DNA of 64,000 nucleotides from Brachybacterium aquaticum (GTDB lineage Bacteria; Actinomycetota; Actinomycetes; Actinomycetales; Dermabacteraceae). The number at the start of each line of letters is the position of its first letter. The stretch's first letter is position 1. Location of the stretch: positions 2,914,001 through 2,978,000 of the forward strand of contig NZ_JACHLZ010000001.1 in assembly GCF_014204755.1 (NCBI RefSeq), written 5' to 3'. A program made the position numbers and the translations under genes. Below, one piece after another: positions 17,245 to 26,331 of this stretch. The notes below the pieces were generated by a model, which was not told the origin of the DNA, did not search any database, and was given only the letters and a program-made list of their open reading frames with translations.

Positions 17245-17662
17245 GCCGCTATCCCGCGCCCAGCGCCCCCTGTACGAGATCAAGGCGAACCTCTTCAAGG
17301 GCCTCGCCCACCCCTTCCGCATCCGGATCCTCGAGCTGCTCTCCGCCGCTCCCGAGGTCTCTGTCGCGAGCCTCCAGCAGGAGACGGAGCTCGAGGCCTC
17401 CCACCTCTCCCAGCACCTCGCCGTGCTGCGCCGCCACCACCTGGTGATCTCCGAGCGGCGCGGCAGCCACGTCTACTACCGCCTGGCCGACCGGCGCACC
17501 GCCGAGCTGCTCGCCGTCGCCCGCGAGCTGCTCATCGGGATCCTCTCCGCGGAGAACGACCTGCTGGGCGACGCGGAGGACCTCCCGGCGTTGCCCGGCG
17601 CCCCGTCGGAGCCCGTGGAGTCCCCGTCGGCCGAGCCCGCCTCCACAGGGGCCGGCGCATGA
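17243..17662 (+). CDS. ArsR-family winged-helix repressor
   Basis: A 139-residue regulator. The HTH is clear: KGLAHPFRIRILELLS, then SVASLQQETELEASHLSQHL (recognition helix) and VISERRGSHVYYRLAD (beta wing). No Cys metal site of the classic ArsR kind (CVC) is present, so the inducer may not be a heavy metal. The C-terminal 35 residues are Pro/Ser/Ala-rich. It overlaps the following SulP-type remnant by 4 bases (ATGA); ArsR next to SulP sulfate permease is a familiar actinobacterial pairing. A 16-base palindrome covers its start codon, so it probably represses itself. With the transporter broken, the regulator may now be orphaned. Confidence 0.88.
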   Translation: MPLSRAQRPLYEIKANLFKGLAHPFRIRILELLSAAPEVSVASLQQETELEASHLSQHLAVLRRHHLVISERRGSHVYYRLADRRTAELLAVARELLIGILSAENDLLGDAEDLPALPGAPSEPVESPSAEPASTGAGA

Positions 17663-17957
17663 GCGCCCCCGCGTCCCGGCCCACCCTCGACCCGTCGATT
17701 CTCGCGCCCGAGCCCGCGCCGCGCACCGCCGGCGAGCGAGCCCGCGAGGCGCCCGCCACTCGGAGCTGCTGCGCAAGGTGGGCGTGCTGCGCGCCCTGCG
17801 CCACCAGCACCACCTGTTCGAGACCTTCGACGACGCGCTCGCGCATGCGCGCTCGCACGTGCGCCGGGCCCGGGAGGAGCGGGAGGAGCGGGAGGAGCGA
17901 GAGGAGCGGGAGTCTGCCGCGAAGAGCGCGGGCGGCGTTGAGGAGTTCGAGATCTGA
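17659..17957 (+). pseudogene. SulP-type transporter remnant (both ends kept, middle deleted)
   Basis: Starting at the ATG overlapping the ArsR stop, the frame gives a plausible N-terminus (MSAPASRPTLDPSILAPEPA, to about 17750). From about 17755 another frame encodes SELLRKVGVLRALRHQHH and FETFDDALAHARSHVRRA. That reads like the end of a STAS domain, which closes SulP anion permeases, followed by an EER-rich tail and a stop at 17957. All membrane segments are missing, so a deletion of roughly the whole transporter joined the two ends out of frame. The SulP assignment rests on the STAS-like ending and the ArsR partner, and is moderately certain. Confidence 0.6.
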
Positions 17958-18121
17958 CCTCGGTGCCGACACCTTCGTATAGATGGCGTCAAGTATCAGG
18001 AGGTATCGAGGACTGCCCGGCCGCTCCCCCAGGGATGCGCACCGAGCAGGCAGCTCGGGGTGGACGCGGACAGCGCAAAAGGCGTTGAGCCTGGCGTCCG
18101 GTCACAGATACGGTCACGGCC

Positions 18122-18580
18122 ATGCCCGACCTCACGATCACCACGCTGGACGACACGACTGCGCAGTTCATGGCCGACTCGATCCCCGTCTGGGCATCAG
18201 CTGTCCCGGCATGGCGACGGAGCATGGACGAGGGCCGCACCACGCTGTTGGTCGCTCTGCTCGACGGAGCTCCCGTCGGTGTCGCTCAGCTGGTCCACGG
18301 CGTGATCCCCGAGGTGTGCAACGTCGGCGTGCTCGCGCCGCACCGCGGCCACGGCATCGGCTCCGCGCTGATGAGGGAGGCGGAACGGCGGGCGGCGCCC
18401 GCCGGCGGTCTGCGCCTCGGTGTCGGGGTCGACAACCCGTCGGCACGCGCGCTCTACGAGCGGCTCGGGTTACGGCCGACAGGCGAGCGCACGACGACCA
18501 CGTACGACTATGTCGGTGCGGAGGGCGCCACCCGCACCGCCACCGAGACCGACGAGTGGATGGAGAAGACCCTTCCCTGA
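18122..18580 (+). CDS. GNAT family N-acetyltransferase
   Basis: A 152-residue acetyl-CoA-dependent acyltransferase. Motif A for CoA binding is visible as VGVLAPHRGHGIGSALMREA (R/QxxGxG/A), and the later LGVGVDNPSARALYERLGLR is the usual strand-helix with the NxxA..YE..GF pattern. The N-terminus (MPDLTITTLDD) and the length are typical of a complete single-domain member. The substrate is unknown; neighbours give no help. Confidence 0.88.
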   Translation: MPDLTITTLDDTTAQFMADSIPVWASAVPAWRRSMDEGRTTLLVALLDGAPVGVAQLVHGVIPEVCNVGVLAPHRGHGIGSALMREAERRAAPAGGLRLGVGVDNPSARALYERLGLRPTGERTTTTYDYVGAEGATRTATETDEWMEKTLP

Positions 18581-18681
18581 CGCCGCTGCCCCGCACCCGA
18601 CGGGGAGCATCGCAGCCCTGCCCCGACAGTGAGTCTCCATGTCAGGATGGCAGCTCTTCCAGGATCTGAAACGCGGTGACC

Positions 18682-19173
18682 ATGGCTCTCTCCTCCGACC
18701 TCGACGGCGCGCTCGCCCGTGCCCGGATGCTGTTCGCCATGCTGGCGGCCCCGACGCTCCGCGCCGGGCTCGGCGCGCGACTCACCGGATCCGCGGTCGA
18801 CGAGGACCCGGGGGTGCGAGGCCCGCTGTCCGCACTGGACTGGCTGGATGCCGAGGGACGGATCGACCTGGACACCGTGCGGGCCACGGCGGAGTCCCTG
18901 GGGTTCCTGCGCTCGGACCAGGTGCTGCTGGAGGTGGGCCGGCTGGAGGAGCTGCCGGTGGACATCGAGGAGAGCCGAGAGGTGAGCTGCCGGATCGTGC
19001 GCACGGTGTTCGAGCGGGTCGGACCGGGACGCCGGCTCGGGGAGCCGGAGCTGAACGCGGCGCTGGCGATGTTCACGGCGAACGTGCCGGTAGTGCGGCG
19101 CGATGCCGTGGATGCCGGGGTGCTCGCACGCACAGCGGACGGCGGCTCCTACTGGCTCGCTGCCGACCAATGA
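18682..19173 (+). CDS. DUF2087-like regulator-type protein
   Basis: A 163-residue protein. The C-terminal 45 residues resemble DUF2087 (ELNAALAMFTANVPVVRRDA, then DAGVLARTADGGSYWL), a small domain often joined to ArsR-type helix-turn-helix units. The N-terminal half is helical (LARARMLFAMLAAPTLRAGL) and looks like a degenerate winged-helix region. The ATG at 18682 (MALSSDL) was preferred to the in-frame GTG at 18676. A large hairpin follows 30 bases after the stop. Function unknown; a regulatory role is likely. Confidence 0.7.
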   Translation: MALSSDLDGALARARMLFAMLAAPTLRAGLGARLTGSAVDEDPGVRGPLSALDWLDAEGRIDLDTVRATAESLGFLRSDQVLLEVGRLEELPVDIEESREVSCRIVRTVFERVGPGRRLGEPELNAALAMFTANVPVVRRDAVDAGVLARTADGGSYWLAADQ

Positions 19174-19202
19174 CGCTCGGCGGAGGACCCCGCGCCCTGC
19201 CG

Positions 19203-19261
19203 CAGATCGGTCGATTCCGTTCCAGATCCGGCCCAGAACTGGAACGGAATCGACCGATCTG
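19203..19261. terminator. 23-base perfect hairpin between convergent genes
   Basis: Arms 19203-19225 and 19239-19261 are perfectly complementary (first half begins CAGATCGGTCGATTCC), with a 13-base loop. It lies between the convergent genes ending at 19173 and 19308 and probably serves as a bidirectional terminator. There is no U-tract, as is common in actinobacteria. Confidence 0.75.
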
Positions 19262-19307
19262 AGCTGCGGACCAGAGCGGACGCCCGCGGCGCCCGGAGGC
19301 GCTCCCC

Positions 19308-22034
19308 TCACGCCACGCGGGCGAGCTCCTCATAGCGGCTGCGCAGCTCGGCGCGGGTGGTCCAGCCGCTGAACAGCCCCTCCCCCGGCTCGATCTGCCG
19401 ACCGGCGGCGAGGGAGCCGAGCAGCGCGGCGTCGTAGCCGAGGCGGTCGAGGATCCGGCTCACAGCCTCCGCGGCGCGGGCGTCGTCCGAGGCGACCGCG
19501 ATGGCGCGGCGCTCGGGGTGCTCGGCGCGGCGGCCGTGGTCCTCCACGTCGTGGTAGCCGATGTGGTTCAGGGCCTTCACGACGGTCGCGCCGGTGAAGT
19601 GGCGGGCCAGCAGCTCGGAGGTGGACAGCTCCCCGTGCACATCCCCGGCGGCGTCCCGCGCGGCGGTGACGGCGGCGGCGTCCGCCTCGCCCCAGGGGTT
19701 GGTGACGTCGACCAGGATCGCACCGTGGAGCGCGGCCGGGTCGAGGGTGAGTGCGACGTGCAGCGGCACCGTGAGCAGCACGATGTCGCTGGTGGCGGCG
19801 AGGTCCGCGAGCGGGGTCGGGACGGCGCCGGGCAGCTTCGCGGCGAGCACGGGCGCGGCCGCGCGGCCGGACACGTGCACCTCGAGACCTGCGCGCAGGG
19901 CCGTGCGGGCGAGCGCGGTGCCGATCTTTCCCGGGCCCAGCAGACCCAGCCGCGGGGTGCGGAGGCCGCGGGGTGCGAGCGCCGTGACCCCGGCCAGCAC
20001 CGCCTGTCGACGCCACGCGGAGTCCTCGGGCCGGCCGTGCGCCGCGGACTGCAGCGCGGTCGCGGCAGCGGGCGCATCGAGGCCGGCGAGATCGGAGGCC
20101 ACGTGAGCGTCCACATCGTCCCAGGTCCCGCCTGCCGAGCCCTCGTCGGCCGCGCCCGGAGCGCCCTCGCGACCGCGGGAGGCGGCGTCGAGCAGCTCGC
20201 GGGCCAGCGCGTCGTTCCGTCGATGGCAGGGAGCATTGGTGCGGGGGCGGGCGAAGGCACCGATGGGCAGCTCGGAGGTCCACGGGCCGACCGCCCACAG
20301 GCGCGGCTGCACGGTGCCGTCGGGAGCGATCACGCGGTGGTGGTCGTCCACATCCAGGGCGCCCGGGGCCGCGGCGGACTCGCGCCCCACCGCCGCCCCA
20401 CCGCCGGCGACGAGGTCGCGCAGCAGGGGGTTGGTGGACTCGGCGAGGGACGCCTCGGGCAGGAACGCGTCCACGAGCGCGGTCGCGGAGACCTCGGTGC
20501 CGGCGCCGCCGCGGGCGATGAAGCGGCCGGTGGCGTCGTCGGCGCGCACGCGGGTGCGCGGTCCGAGGAAGCGGACGACGCCCGCGCGCTCGAGGGCGAG
20601 CAGCTGCTGGAGGCGATGCGGGGGCGGTCCGGAGTCGACGAAGCTGAACAGGGAGTGCCACCAGCGGGGGTAGTCGCCGCGGGACTCCTCGCGCAGCCGC
20701 GAGGCGGGCAGCTGGTCCACGAGCGCGCCGTGCAGGCGCAGGAGCAGCTGGAAGAGGGTGCGGGCGGGGGTGACGTCGCCGTGGGTGCGCTCGCGCAGGT
20801 CCGCCTCGATGTAGCGGACCACGGCGTCGCGGGTGACCTGGTGGTCGGCCTCACCGTCCAGCCAGGCCAGCGGATCGTCCAGCCACGCGAGCGGTTCCTC
20901 GCCCTCGACGGGGGCGGGGGCGCCGGGGACCTGTGCGGCGATCTCCGCGGCGATCAGCGGCAGCACGTCGGCTCGGAAGTCCAGCAGGCCGCGCTCGTCC
21001 TCACGGGCGGCGAGGTTCTCGGCGGTGACGTGCTGGAAGGCGGTCAGGCCGGTGGGCTCACCCTCGGCGCGGACCTTGGAGTGGTAGGGCACGCCGCGAC
21101 GGGAGCCCACCCACAGGCGCGGCTCCAGGCCGGAGGCGGTGTACTCGAGGCGGCCTGGGTCGTCCGGGCGCGGGGCGGGCGTGAACTCTCCGCCGCGGCC
21201 CTCGGTGAGCAGGGCCATGAGGTCGATGAACCCCAGCCCCATGCCGCGCACGATGACGTCCTCGCCCTCTCCGAGCTGCTCGAGGCGCGCGTCGTTCGCC
21301 TGGGAGGGCGGCAGGTAGGCGCCGCCGTGGCGGCGAGCGAAGGCGGCCAGCTCGTGGCGCGCGGCCGACGGGCGCGAGTCGGTGTGCCCGGCGGCCAGCA
21401 GGAGCAGGTCCGCGGGGAGCGGGGCGCGGTCCTCGAGGGCGACGGTCCACGCCGCATCCCCCGACCCGGCGCCGTTGGCCCGGCCGCGGCGCACCCCTGT
21501 CGCGATGGTGCGGTGCACGGTGACCGACACCGTTCCGGGCAGCGCCGCGAGGACCTGGCCGAAGAACCACTCCAGGTACAGGGCCTGGACGCGGCGGCTG
21601 GCGAAGTCGGTCTCACCGAGGGCCTTGATCTCCTCGAGGCGCTCGGTGCCAGCGGTGGGCGCGGCGATCTCGCCGCGGCGGATCCCGTCGGCCCATTCGG
21701 CGAGCGACGGCCCCGCGACGACGGGGCCGGCGATCTCGACGGTCTCGTCCGTGAAGATCGACACATCGGCCGCGCGGGAGTTCATCAGCAGAAGACCGGA
21801 CTCGTCGGCCCGCCAGATGCGGCCGGAGCCGGGCATGTGGGGGTCGATCACGTCGATATGGAGAGGGCGTTCCTCCAGTTGGGAGGCATGTTCGGGCTGT
21901 GCGGCGCTAGCGCCGAGGCGCTCGACCACGCCGATGGCGCGGGGTCCGCCGCCGACGATCACCAGGCGGGTGGGCGCACTGGCGGCGGCGCCCTGGGCGG
22001 CCGTCCCGCTGCCTGCGCTGATCCGGGAGTTCAT
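19308..22034 (-). CDS. FAD/NAD(P)-binding protein fused to an F420-dependent-reductase-like domain
   Basis: A 908-residue fusion. The N-terminal two thirds (about 1-690) is a flavoprotein of the FAD_NAD_binding_9 type: LVIVGGGPRAIGVVERL dinucleotide loop, VIDPHMPGSGRIWRADES, VRGMGLGFIDLMALLTEGRG. The last 215 residues form a COG2085/F420-dependent NADP reductase-like Rossmann domain (LGLLGPGKIGTALA, VVKALNHIGYHDVED), the same family as the protein at 2109-2864. It probably channels reducing equivalents between a flavin and NADP or a deazaflavin, perhaps for the two monooxygenases in the divergent operon. The ATG at 22034 follows a good AGAAGGGA site. Substrate unknown. Confidence 0.82.
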   Translation of the reverse strand: MNSRISAGSGTAAQGAAASAPTRLVIVGGGPRAIGVVERLGASAAQPEHASQLEERPLHIDVIDPHMPGSGRIWRADESGLLLMNSRAADVSIFTDETVEIAGPVVAGPSLAEWADGIRRGEIAAPTAGTERLEEIKALGETDFASRRVQALYLEWFFGQVLAALPGTVSVTVHRTIATGVRRGRANGAGSGDAAWTVALEDRAPLPADLLLLAAGHTDSRPSAARHELAAFARRHGGAYLPPSQANDARLEQLGEGEDVIVRGMGLGFIDLMALLTEGRGGEFTPAPRPDDPGRLEYTASGLEPRLWVGSRRGVPYHSKVRAEGEPTGLTAFQHVTAENLAAREDERGLLDFRADVLPLIAAEIAAQVPGAPAPVEGEEPLAWLDDPLAWLDGEADHQVTRDAVVRYIEADLRERTHGDVTPARTLFQLLLRLHGALVDQLPASRLREESRGDYPRWWHSLFSFVDSGPPPHRLQQLLALERAGVVRFLGPRTRVRADDATGRFIARGGAGTEVSATALVDAFLPEASLAESTNPLLRDLVAGGGAAVGRESAAAPGALDVDDHHRVIAPDGTVQPRLWAVGPWTSELPIGAFARPRTNAPCHRRNDALARELLDAASRGREGAPGAADEGSAGGTWDDVDAHVASDLAGLDAPAAATALQSAAHGRPEDSAWRRQAVLAGVTALAPRGLRTPRLGLLGPGKIGTALARTALRAGLEVHVSGRAAAPVLAAKLPGAVPTPLADLAATSDIVLLTVPLHVALTLDPAALHGAILVDVTNPWGEADAAAVTAARDAAGDVHGELSTSELLARHFTGATVVKALNHIGYHDVEDHGRRAEHPERRAIAVASDDARAAEAVSRILDRLGYDAALLGSLAAGRQIEPGEGLFSGWTTRAELRSRYEELARVA

Positions 22035-22094
22035 CCGGTCGGGTCCCTTCTGACGTGCATCTATGTCGCTGCATGACCACTCATAGTGAGCACC

Positions 22095-22121
22095 TTGCAT
22101 CTCCATTAGATTCACTAATAT
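22095..22121 (+). promoter_or_regulatory. promoter with overlapping palindromic operator
   Basis: An A/T-rich island in the divergent intergenic region holds TTGCAT (22095-22100) and TAATAT (22116-22121), spaced 15 bases, a plausible -35/-10 pair for the ABC/monooxygenase operon. The palindrome ATTAGATTCACTAAT (22105-22119) covers the spacer and -10, so a bound regulator would block transcription. It could also control the divergent flavoprotein gene. The LysR protein at 27833 is a candidate regulator by position only. Confidence 0.55.
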
Positions 22122-22182
22122 CGTCTGCCTCTGCAACCCCGGACCGCATCACGGTTCACGCACCGTCACGGAAGGCACAGAC

Positions 22183-23277
22183 ATGACCTCCTCCGTCGTC
22201 ACCCACGACACCGCGCGTCGCACCCCCGCGACCGATGCCGCGATGGGGTCCGACGTCATGTCGGGCCCGTCCGGTTCCACTCCCCACGGCGCGGACCCCC
22301 ACGGCTCCGGCAGCGGCTCCGGCGACGGGCCCCGTCCCGGCGCGATCACCGCCGTCTCCGACGCGGAGCTCTCGCGGCTGAAGGTGGTCCCCGCGAAGCA
22401 TCCGGGCCGCGTGGTCCTCGCGGTGGTCGTCGGCCTGCTCGTCGCCCTGGTGCTCTACTCCTTCGTCACCAACCCTCGCTGGGAGTGGGGCGTGGTGGCG
22501 CAGTGGTTCTTCGCCGAGTCGATCATCCGCGGACTGCTGGAGACCCTGAAGCTCACCGCGCTCGCCGGCGCCGTCGGCTTCGGCCTGGGCCTGGTGCTCG
22601 CGCTCATGCGGCTGTCCCCGTCCTCGCTGATCTCGTCGGTGAGCTGGACGTTCTCCTGGATCTTCCGCTCCACGCCCCTGCTGGTCCAGCTGCTGCTCTG
22701 GTACAACCTGGGCTACCTCTACGAGCGCGTCACCCTCGGCATCCCGCTGACGGACGTGACCTTCGTCGATGCGCGCACCAGCGACCTGATGACCCCGATG
22801 CTGGCCGCGGTCCTGGGCCTGGGCCTGCACCAGGCGGCCTATGCGGCCGAGCTCATCCGCGGCGGGATCCTGTCGGTCGACCAGGGTCAGCTCGAGGCGG
22901 CGAGCGCACTGGGCATCCCGGCCCGCGACCGCTCACTGCGCATCGTGTTGCCCCAGGCGATGCGGGCGATCCTGCCCACGGCGTTCAACGAGATCATCGG
23001 CCTGGTCAAGGGCACTGCGATCGTGTACGTCCTCGCCCACGCCGAGCTGTTCTTCACCGTCCAGCTGATCTACGGCCGCACCCAGCAGGTGCTGCCGATG
23101 CTGCTGGTCGCGACGGTCTGGTACATCGTCATCACCTCCGCGCTGTCGATCGCGCAGTACTACATCGAGCGCCACTACTCCAAGGGCGCCGTGCGCACCC
23201 TGCCGCCCACTCCGCTGCAGCAGGTCCGCACCCGTCTCGCCCGCCTCCGTCCCACCCCCTCGGGAGCCTCCGCATGA
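22183..23277 (+). CDS. amino-acid-type ABC transporter permease
   Basis: A 364-residue HisM/ArtQ-type permease with an unusually long (about 75 residues) polar N-terminus before the first membrane helix (VVLAVVVGLLVALVLYSFV). The following part (ESIIRGLLETLKLTALAGAV) is the typical start of the polar amino acid permease fold, and the EAA-like coupling loop reads EAASALGIPARDRSLRIVLPQ. It works with the ATPase and binding protein that follow. Overlaps in the operon are 4 bases each. Substrate unknown; the context points to an organosulfur or modified amino acid. Confidence 0.92.
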   Translation: MTSSVVTHDTARRTPATDAAMGSDVMSGPSGSTPHGADPHGSGSGSGDGPRPGAITAVSDAELSRLKVVPAKHPGRVVLAVVVGLLVALVLYSFVTNPRWEWGVVAQWFFAESIIRGLLETLKLTALAGAVGFGLGLVLALMRLSPSSLISSVSWTFSWIFRSTPLLVQLLLWYNLGYLYERVTLGIPLTDVTFVDARTSDLMTPMLAAVLGLGLHQAAYAAELIRGGILSVDQGQLEAASALGIPARDRSLRIVLPQAMRAILPTAFNEIIGLVKGTAIVYVLAHAELFFTVQLIYGRTQQVLPMLLVATVWYIVITSALSIAQYYIERHYSKGAVRTLPPTPLQQVRTRLARLRPTPSGASA

Positions 23278-24266
23278 GCCCGCTGTCCCTGCTCCGCCGC
23301 CGCACGGGCCATGACGCCGTCGGCACCCCCGCGCCGGACCGGTCGGCCGGTTCCCTCACGCCCGCCCCGTCGGCCGGCACCCCGCCGGCCGACGCCCCCG
23401 CCGCCCGCGGCGGGCTCATCGAGATCCGCGGGGTGCGCAAGTCCTTCGGCGACCTCGAGGTGCTGCGCGGCATCGACCTGACCCTGCCGCCCGGCTCGGT
23501 CACGGCGATCCTGGGCCCCTCGGGCTCGGGCAAGTCGACCCTGCTGCGCTCCATCAACCACCTCGAGCCCGTCACCCAGGGCCTGATCAGCGTGGACGGA
23601 GAGATCATCGGCTACCGCCGCGACGGGGACCTGCTGCACGAGCTGCACGAGAAGGAGGTGCTGCGCCAGCGCACCGCCATCGGGATGGTGTTCCAGAGCT
23701 TCAACCTCTTCGCCCACATGACCGCGGTGCAGAACGTCGCCGAGGCGCCCCGCCGCGCCCTCGGCGTCCCGAAGGCCGCCGCCGAGGCGCGGGCCCGGGA
23801 GCTGCTCGCGCTCGTGGGCCTGGAGGACAAGCTCGACGTCTACCCCCGTCAGCTCTCCGGCGGCCAGCAGCAGCGCGTCGCGATCGCCCGCGCCCTCGCG
23901 CTCGAGCCGAAGGTGCTGCTGTTCGACGAGCCGACCAGCGCGCTGGACCCGGAGCTGGTCGAGGAGGTGCTCGCCGTGATCCGCGACCTGGCCCGCGCCG
24001 GCACCACCCTCGTGATCGTCACCCACGAGATCTCCTTCGCCCGGGACGTGGCCGACACGGTCGTGTTCATGGACCGCGGCGTGATCGTCGAGCAGGGACC
24101 GCCCTCCCAGGTCATCGACCATCCCTCCCACGAGCGCACCCGCACCTTCCTCCAGCGCGTGCGCACCGGCACGGAGCAGCCGAGCACCGAGCAGCCCGAC
24201 CTCGACGAGCCCGTCCCCACCCCCGCCTCCCCCGCCCTCCCCCGATCCTCCGAGGACCAGTCATGA
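23274..24266 (+). CDS. amino-acid-type ABC transporter ATP-binding protein
   Basis: A 330-residue ATPase. All motifs are intact: Walker A LGPSGSGKSTLL, Q-loop MVFQSFNLFAHMT, signature LSGGQQQRVAIARAL, Walker B VLLFDEPTSALDP and H-loop VTHEISFARDVAD, all typical of GlnQ/HisP. Extra Pro/Ala-rich extensions occur at both ends (about 45 residues N-terminal, 35 C-terminal). It starts at the ATG overlapping the permease stop and energises the permease at 22183-23277. Confidence 0.95.
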   Translation: MSPLSLLRRRTGHDAVGTPAPDRSAGSLTPAPSAGTPPADAPAARGGLIEIRGVRKSFGDLEVLRGIDLTLPPGSVTAILGPSGSGKSTLLRSINHLEPVTQGLISVDGEIIGYRRDGDLLHELHEKEVLRQRTAIGMVFQSFNLFAHMTAVQNVAEAPRRALGVPKAAAEARARELLALVGLEDKLDVYPRQLSGGQQQRVAIARALALEPKVLLFDEPTSALDPELVEEVLAVIRDLARAGTTLVIVTHEISFARDVADTVVFMDRGVIVEQGPPSQVIDHPSHERTRTFLQRVRTGTEQPSTEQPDLDEPVPTPASPALPRSSEDQS

Positions 24267-25294
24267 ACCCCCGCACCACCCGTCCTGCCCCGCGCCGCCT
24301 CTCCCGTCGCTCCGTCGCCGCCTCCGGCCTGCTGCTGCCGCTCGGCCTGCTGGCCGCCTGCTCCGATCCGGCCCCCACCGCGACCGGCGGCGGTGCCGCG
24401 GCCGCGAGCGACGGCGGCGGATCCTCCGCCTCCGACGGCGGCGGCGAGAGCGCCGGCTCCGTGGACACCACCGGCACCCAGGAGCTGATCCGCTCCACGC
24501 CCGACGAGTCGGTCGCCGCCCTGCTGCCGCCCGAGATCGCCGAGGCCGGCGTGCTGCGCGTGGGCGTCAACGGCACCGGCTCGGCGCCGCTGACGTTCCT
24601 GGCCGACGACAACCAGACCCTGATCGGCTCCGAGATCGACATCGCGCGCATCGTCGCCGACAAGCTCGGGCTCGAGTTCGACCTGCGCACCACCACCTGG
24701 GAGAACTGGCCGCTGAAGCTCGAGGCCGGCGAGTTCGACGTGGTCCACTCCAACATCGGCATCAACGCCGAGCGCCTGCAGAAGTTCGACTTCGCCTCCT
24801 ACCGCGCCGCCTACATGTCCTTCCTGGTCAAGAAGGGGGCGGACTTCTGGCTCGAGGACGCCGACTCCCTCTCCGGCCGCATCATCGCCGTGGGCGCCGC
24901 CACCAACCAGGAGCGGATCCTCACCGACTGGAACGCCGAGCTCGTCGCCGCGGGCAAGGAGCCGGCGGAGCTGAAGAACTACTCCACCGAGGCCGACACC
25001 CTGCTCGCCCTCGGCTCCGGCCGCGTGGACGGCTACATCGCCCCCTACGCTTCGCTGAGCTTCGTCGCCGACCGCCGCGACGACATGGAGCTGCAGGGCC
25101 GCATCAACGCCGGCTGGCCCGACGAGACCCTGGTCGCCGCGACCTTCCCCGGCGGCAGCGGCCTGGCCGAGCCCTATGCTGCCGCGCTCAACGCCCTGAT
25201 CGAGGAGGGCACCTATGCCCAGGTCCTCGACCGCTGGCTGCTGAGCGACGAGGCCCTGCCCTCCTCCCGCGCCCACACCAAGGAGAACCCGTGA
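24263..25294 (+). CDS. ABC transporter substrate-binding lipoprotein
   Basis: A 343-residue secreted binding protein of the polar amino acid (SBP_bac_3) family. The signal peptide contains twin arginines (RRLSRRSVAAS) and ends in the lipobox LLAAC, so it is lipid-anchored and possibly Tat-exported. After a Gly/Ser/Ala-rich spacer, the binding domain begins near VLRVGVNGTGSAPLTF and shows GSEIDIARIVADKLGL and the hinge segment VHSNIGINAERLQKFDFA. It captures the substrate for the permease/ATPase pair. Ligand unknown. Confidence 0.93.
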   Translation: MNPRTTRPAPRRLSRRSVAASGLLLPLGLLAACSDPAPTATGGGAAAASDGGGSSASDGGGESAGSVDTTGTQELIRSTPDESVAALLPPEIAEAGVLRVGVNGTGSAPLTFLADDNQTLIGSEIDIARIVADKLGLEFDLRTTTWENWPLKLEAGEFDVVHSNIGINAERLQKFDFASYRAAYMSFLVKKGADFWLEDADSLSGRIIAVGAATNQERILTDWNAELVAAGKEPAELKNYSTEADTLLALGSGRVDGYIAPYASLSFVADRRDDMELQGRINAGWPDETLVAATFPGGSGLAEPYAAALNALIEEGTYAQVLDRWLLSDEALPSSRAHTKENP

Positions 25295-26331
25295 CCGTCG
25301 CCGCCACCACCGAGAAGGAGAACAGCGCCCCTGTGACCACCACCGACGCCCCCACCACCGACTCCGCCGCCGCGGCCGGCGCGGCCTCGGACGCGCAGGG
25401 TCGCACCCTGCCCGTCCTCGCCGTCGACCTCGTCACGACCCCCGAGCTGCTCGGCTCCCTCGCCGAGCTCGCCCGCGGCCTCGAGGACGCGGGAGTGGGC
25501 GCGCTGACCCTCAGCGACGGGGGCCTGCACCCCATCCACGTCGCCTCCCACCTCGCGCCGCTGACCCGCAGCGTGGGCCTGCTGCCCCGCACCGACGCGA
25601 TCTACGTCGAGCCCTTCCACCTCGCGACCCAGCTGATGAGCCTGGACCACATCAGCCACGGCCGCGCCGGCTGGCTGCTGCTCGCCGAGACCGACCCGGC
25701 CGTCCCGCCGACCGTCGGCCGTGAGCTGCTGAGCCTCGAGCAGACCGCCCGCGAGGCGGCCGACGTGCTCGCCGCCGCCCGCCTGGTCTGGGACTCCTGG
25801 GCCGACGACGCCGTGGTGCGCGACACCGAGAAGGGCCTGTACTTCGACGCCTCGCGCCTGCAGTACGCGGACGCCCGGGCGGAGACCTTCTCCGTGCGCG
25901 GCCCCGCCATCACCCCCCGCTCCCCGCAGGGCCTGCTGCCCGTGCTCGTCGCGGACACCGACCGCGAGGCTGTGGGCGAGGCGGCGACGGCCGCGGCCGA
26001 CGGGCGCGTGCTCGACGTCGATCTCGCCGCCGGCGCCGATGCCGTGCGCTCCGCCCTCGAGACCGCCCTCTCGGGCGCAGAGGACGGGCAGGCCGGAGAG
26101 GGGCAGCCCGCGCTTCGCCTCGTGCGCCTGACGGGCCTGGACCTCGACGCCGATCCGCTCGGCACCGTGCAGGCGCTCGCCGCGGACCTGCGCGCCGCGG
26201 GCCTGATCGCCCCGGTCCCGTCGGCCGGCGTCGACCTGCGCACCCAGCTGGGCCTCGCGCCCGCCCCCCACGTCGCAGATCCTGTGCGTCGCTCCGACCG
26301 CGCCCGCCTGACCTCGAAGGAGTCCGCATGA
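25291..26331 (+). CDS. LLM-class flavin-dependent oxidoreductase
   Basis: A 346-residue luciferase-like monooxygenase starting at GTG 25291. The barrel begins at about residue 35 (LPVLAVDLVTTPELLGSLAE) and shows VGLLPRTDAIYVEPFHLATQ, LDHISHGRAGWLLL and a C-terminal FMN-phosphate region. It is shorter and more divergent than the next enzyme, so it may be a companion component. Expected role: FMNH2-dependent C-S, C-N or C-O bond oxidation of the imported compound. An external flavin reductase is needed; the fused flavoprotein at 19308-22034 could supply it (inference). Confidence 0.8.
   Translation: MTVAATTEKENSAPVTTTDAPTTDSAAAAGAASDAQGRTLPVLAVDLVTTPELLGSLAELARGLEDAGVGALTLSDGGLHPIHVASHLAPLTRSVGLLPRTDAIYVEPFHLATQLMSLDHISHGRAGWLLLAETDPAVPPTVGRELLSLEQTAREAADVLAAARLVWDSWADDAVVRDTEKGLYFDASRLQYADARAETFSVRGPAITPRSPQGLLPVLVADTDREAVGEAATAAADGRVLDVDLAAGADAVRSALETALSGAEDGQAGEGQPALRLVRLTGLDLDADPLGTVQALAADLRAAGLIAPVPSAGVDLRTQLGLAPAPHVADPVRRSDRARLTSKESA

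Noticed and set aside
19518-22076. An 852-codon plus-strand open frame opposite the fused flavoprotein
   Set aside because: It is antisense to a gene with clear motifs; its Gly/Ala/Val/Arg content is typical of a GC-rich shadow frame.
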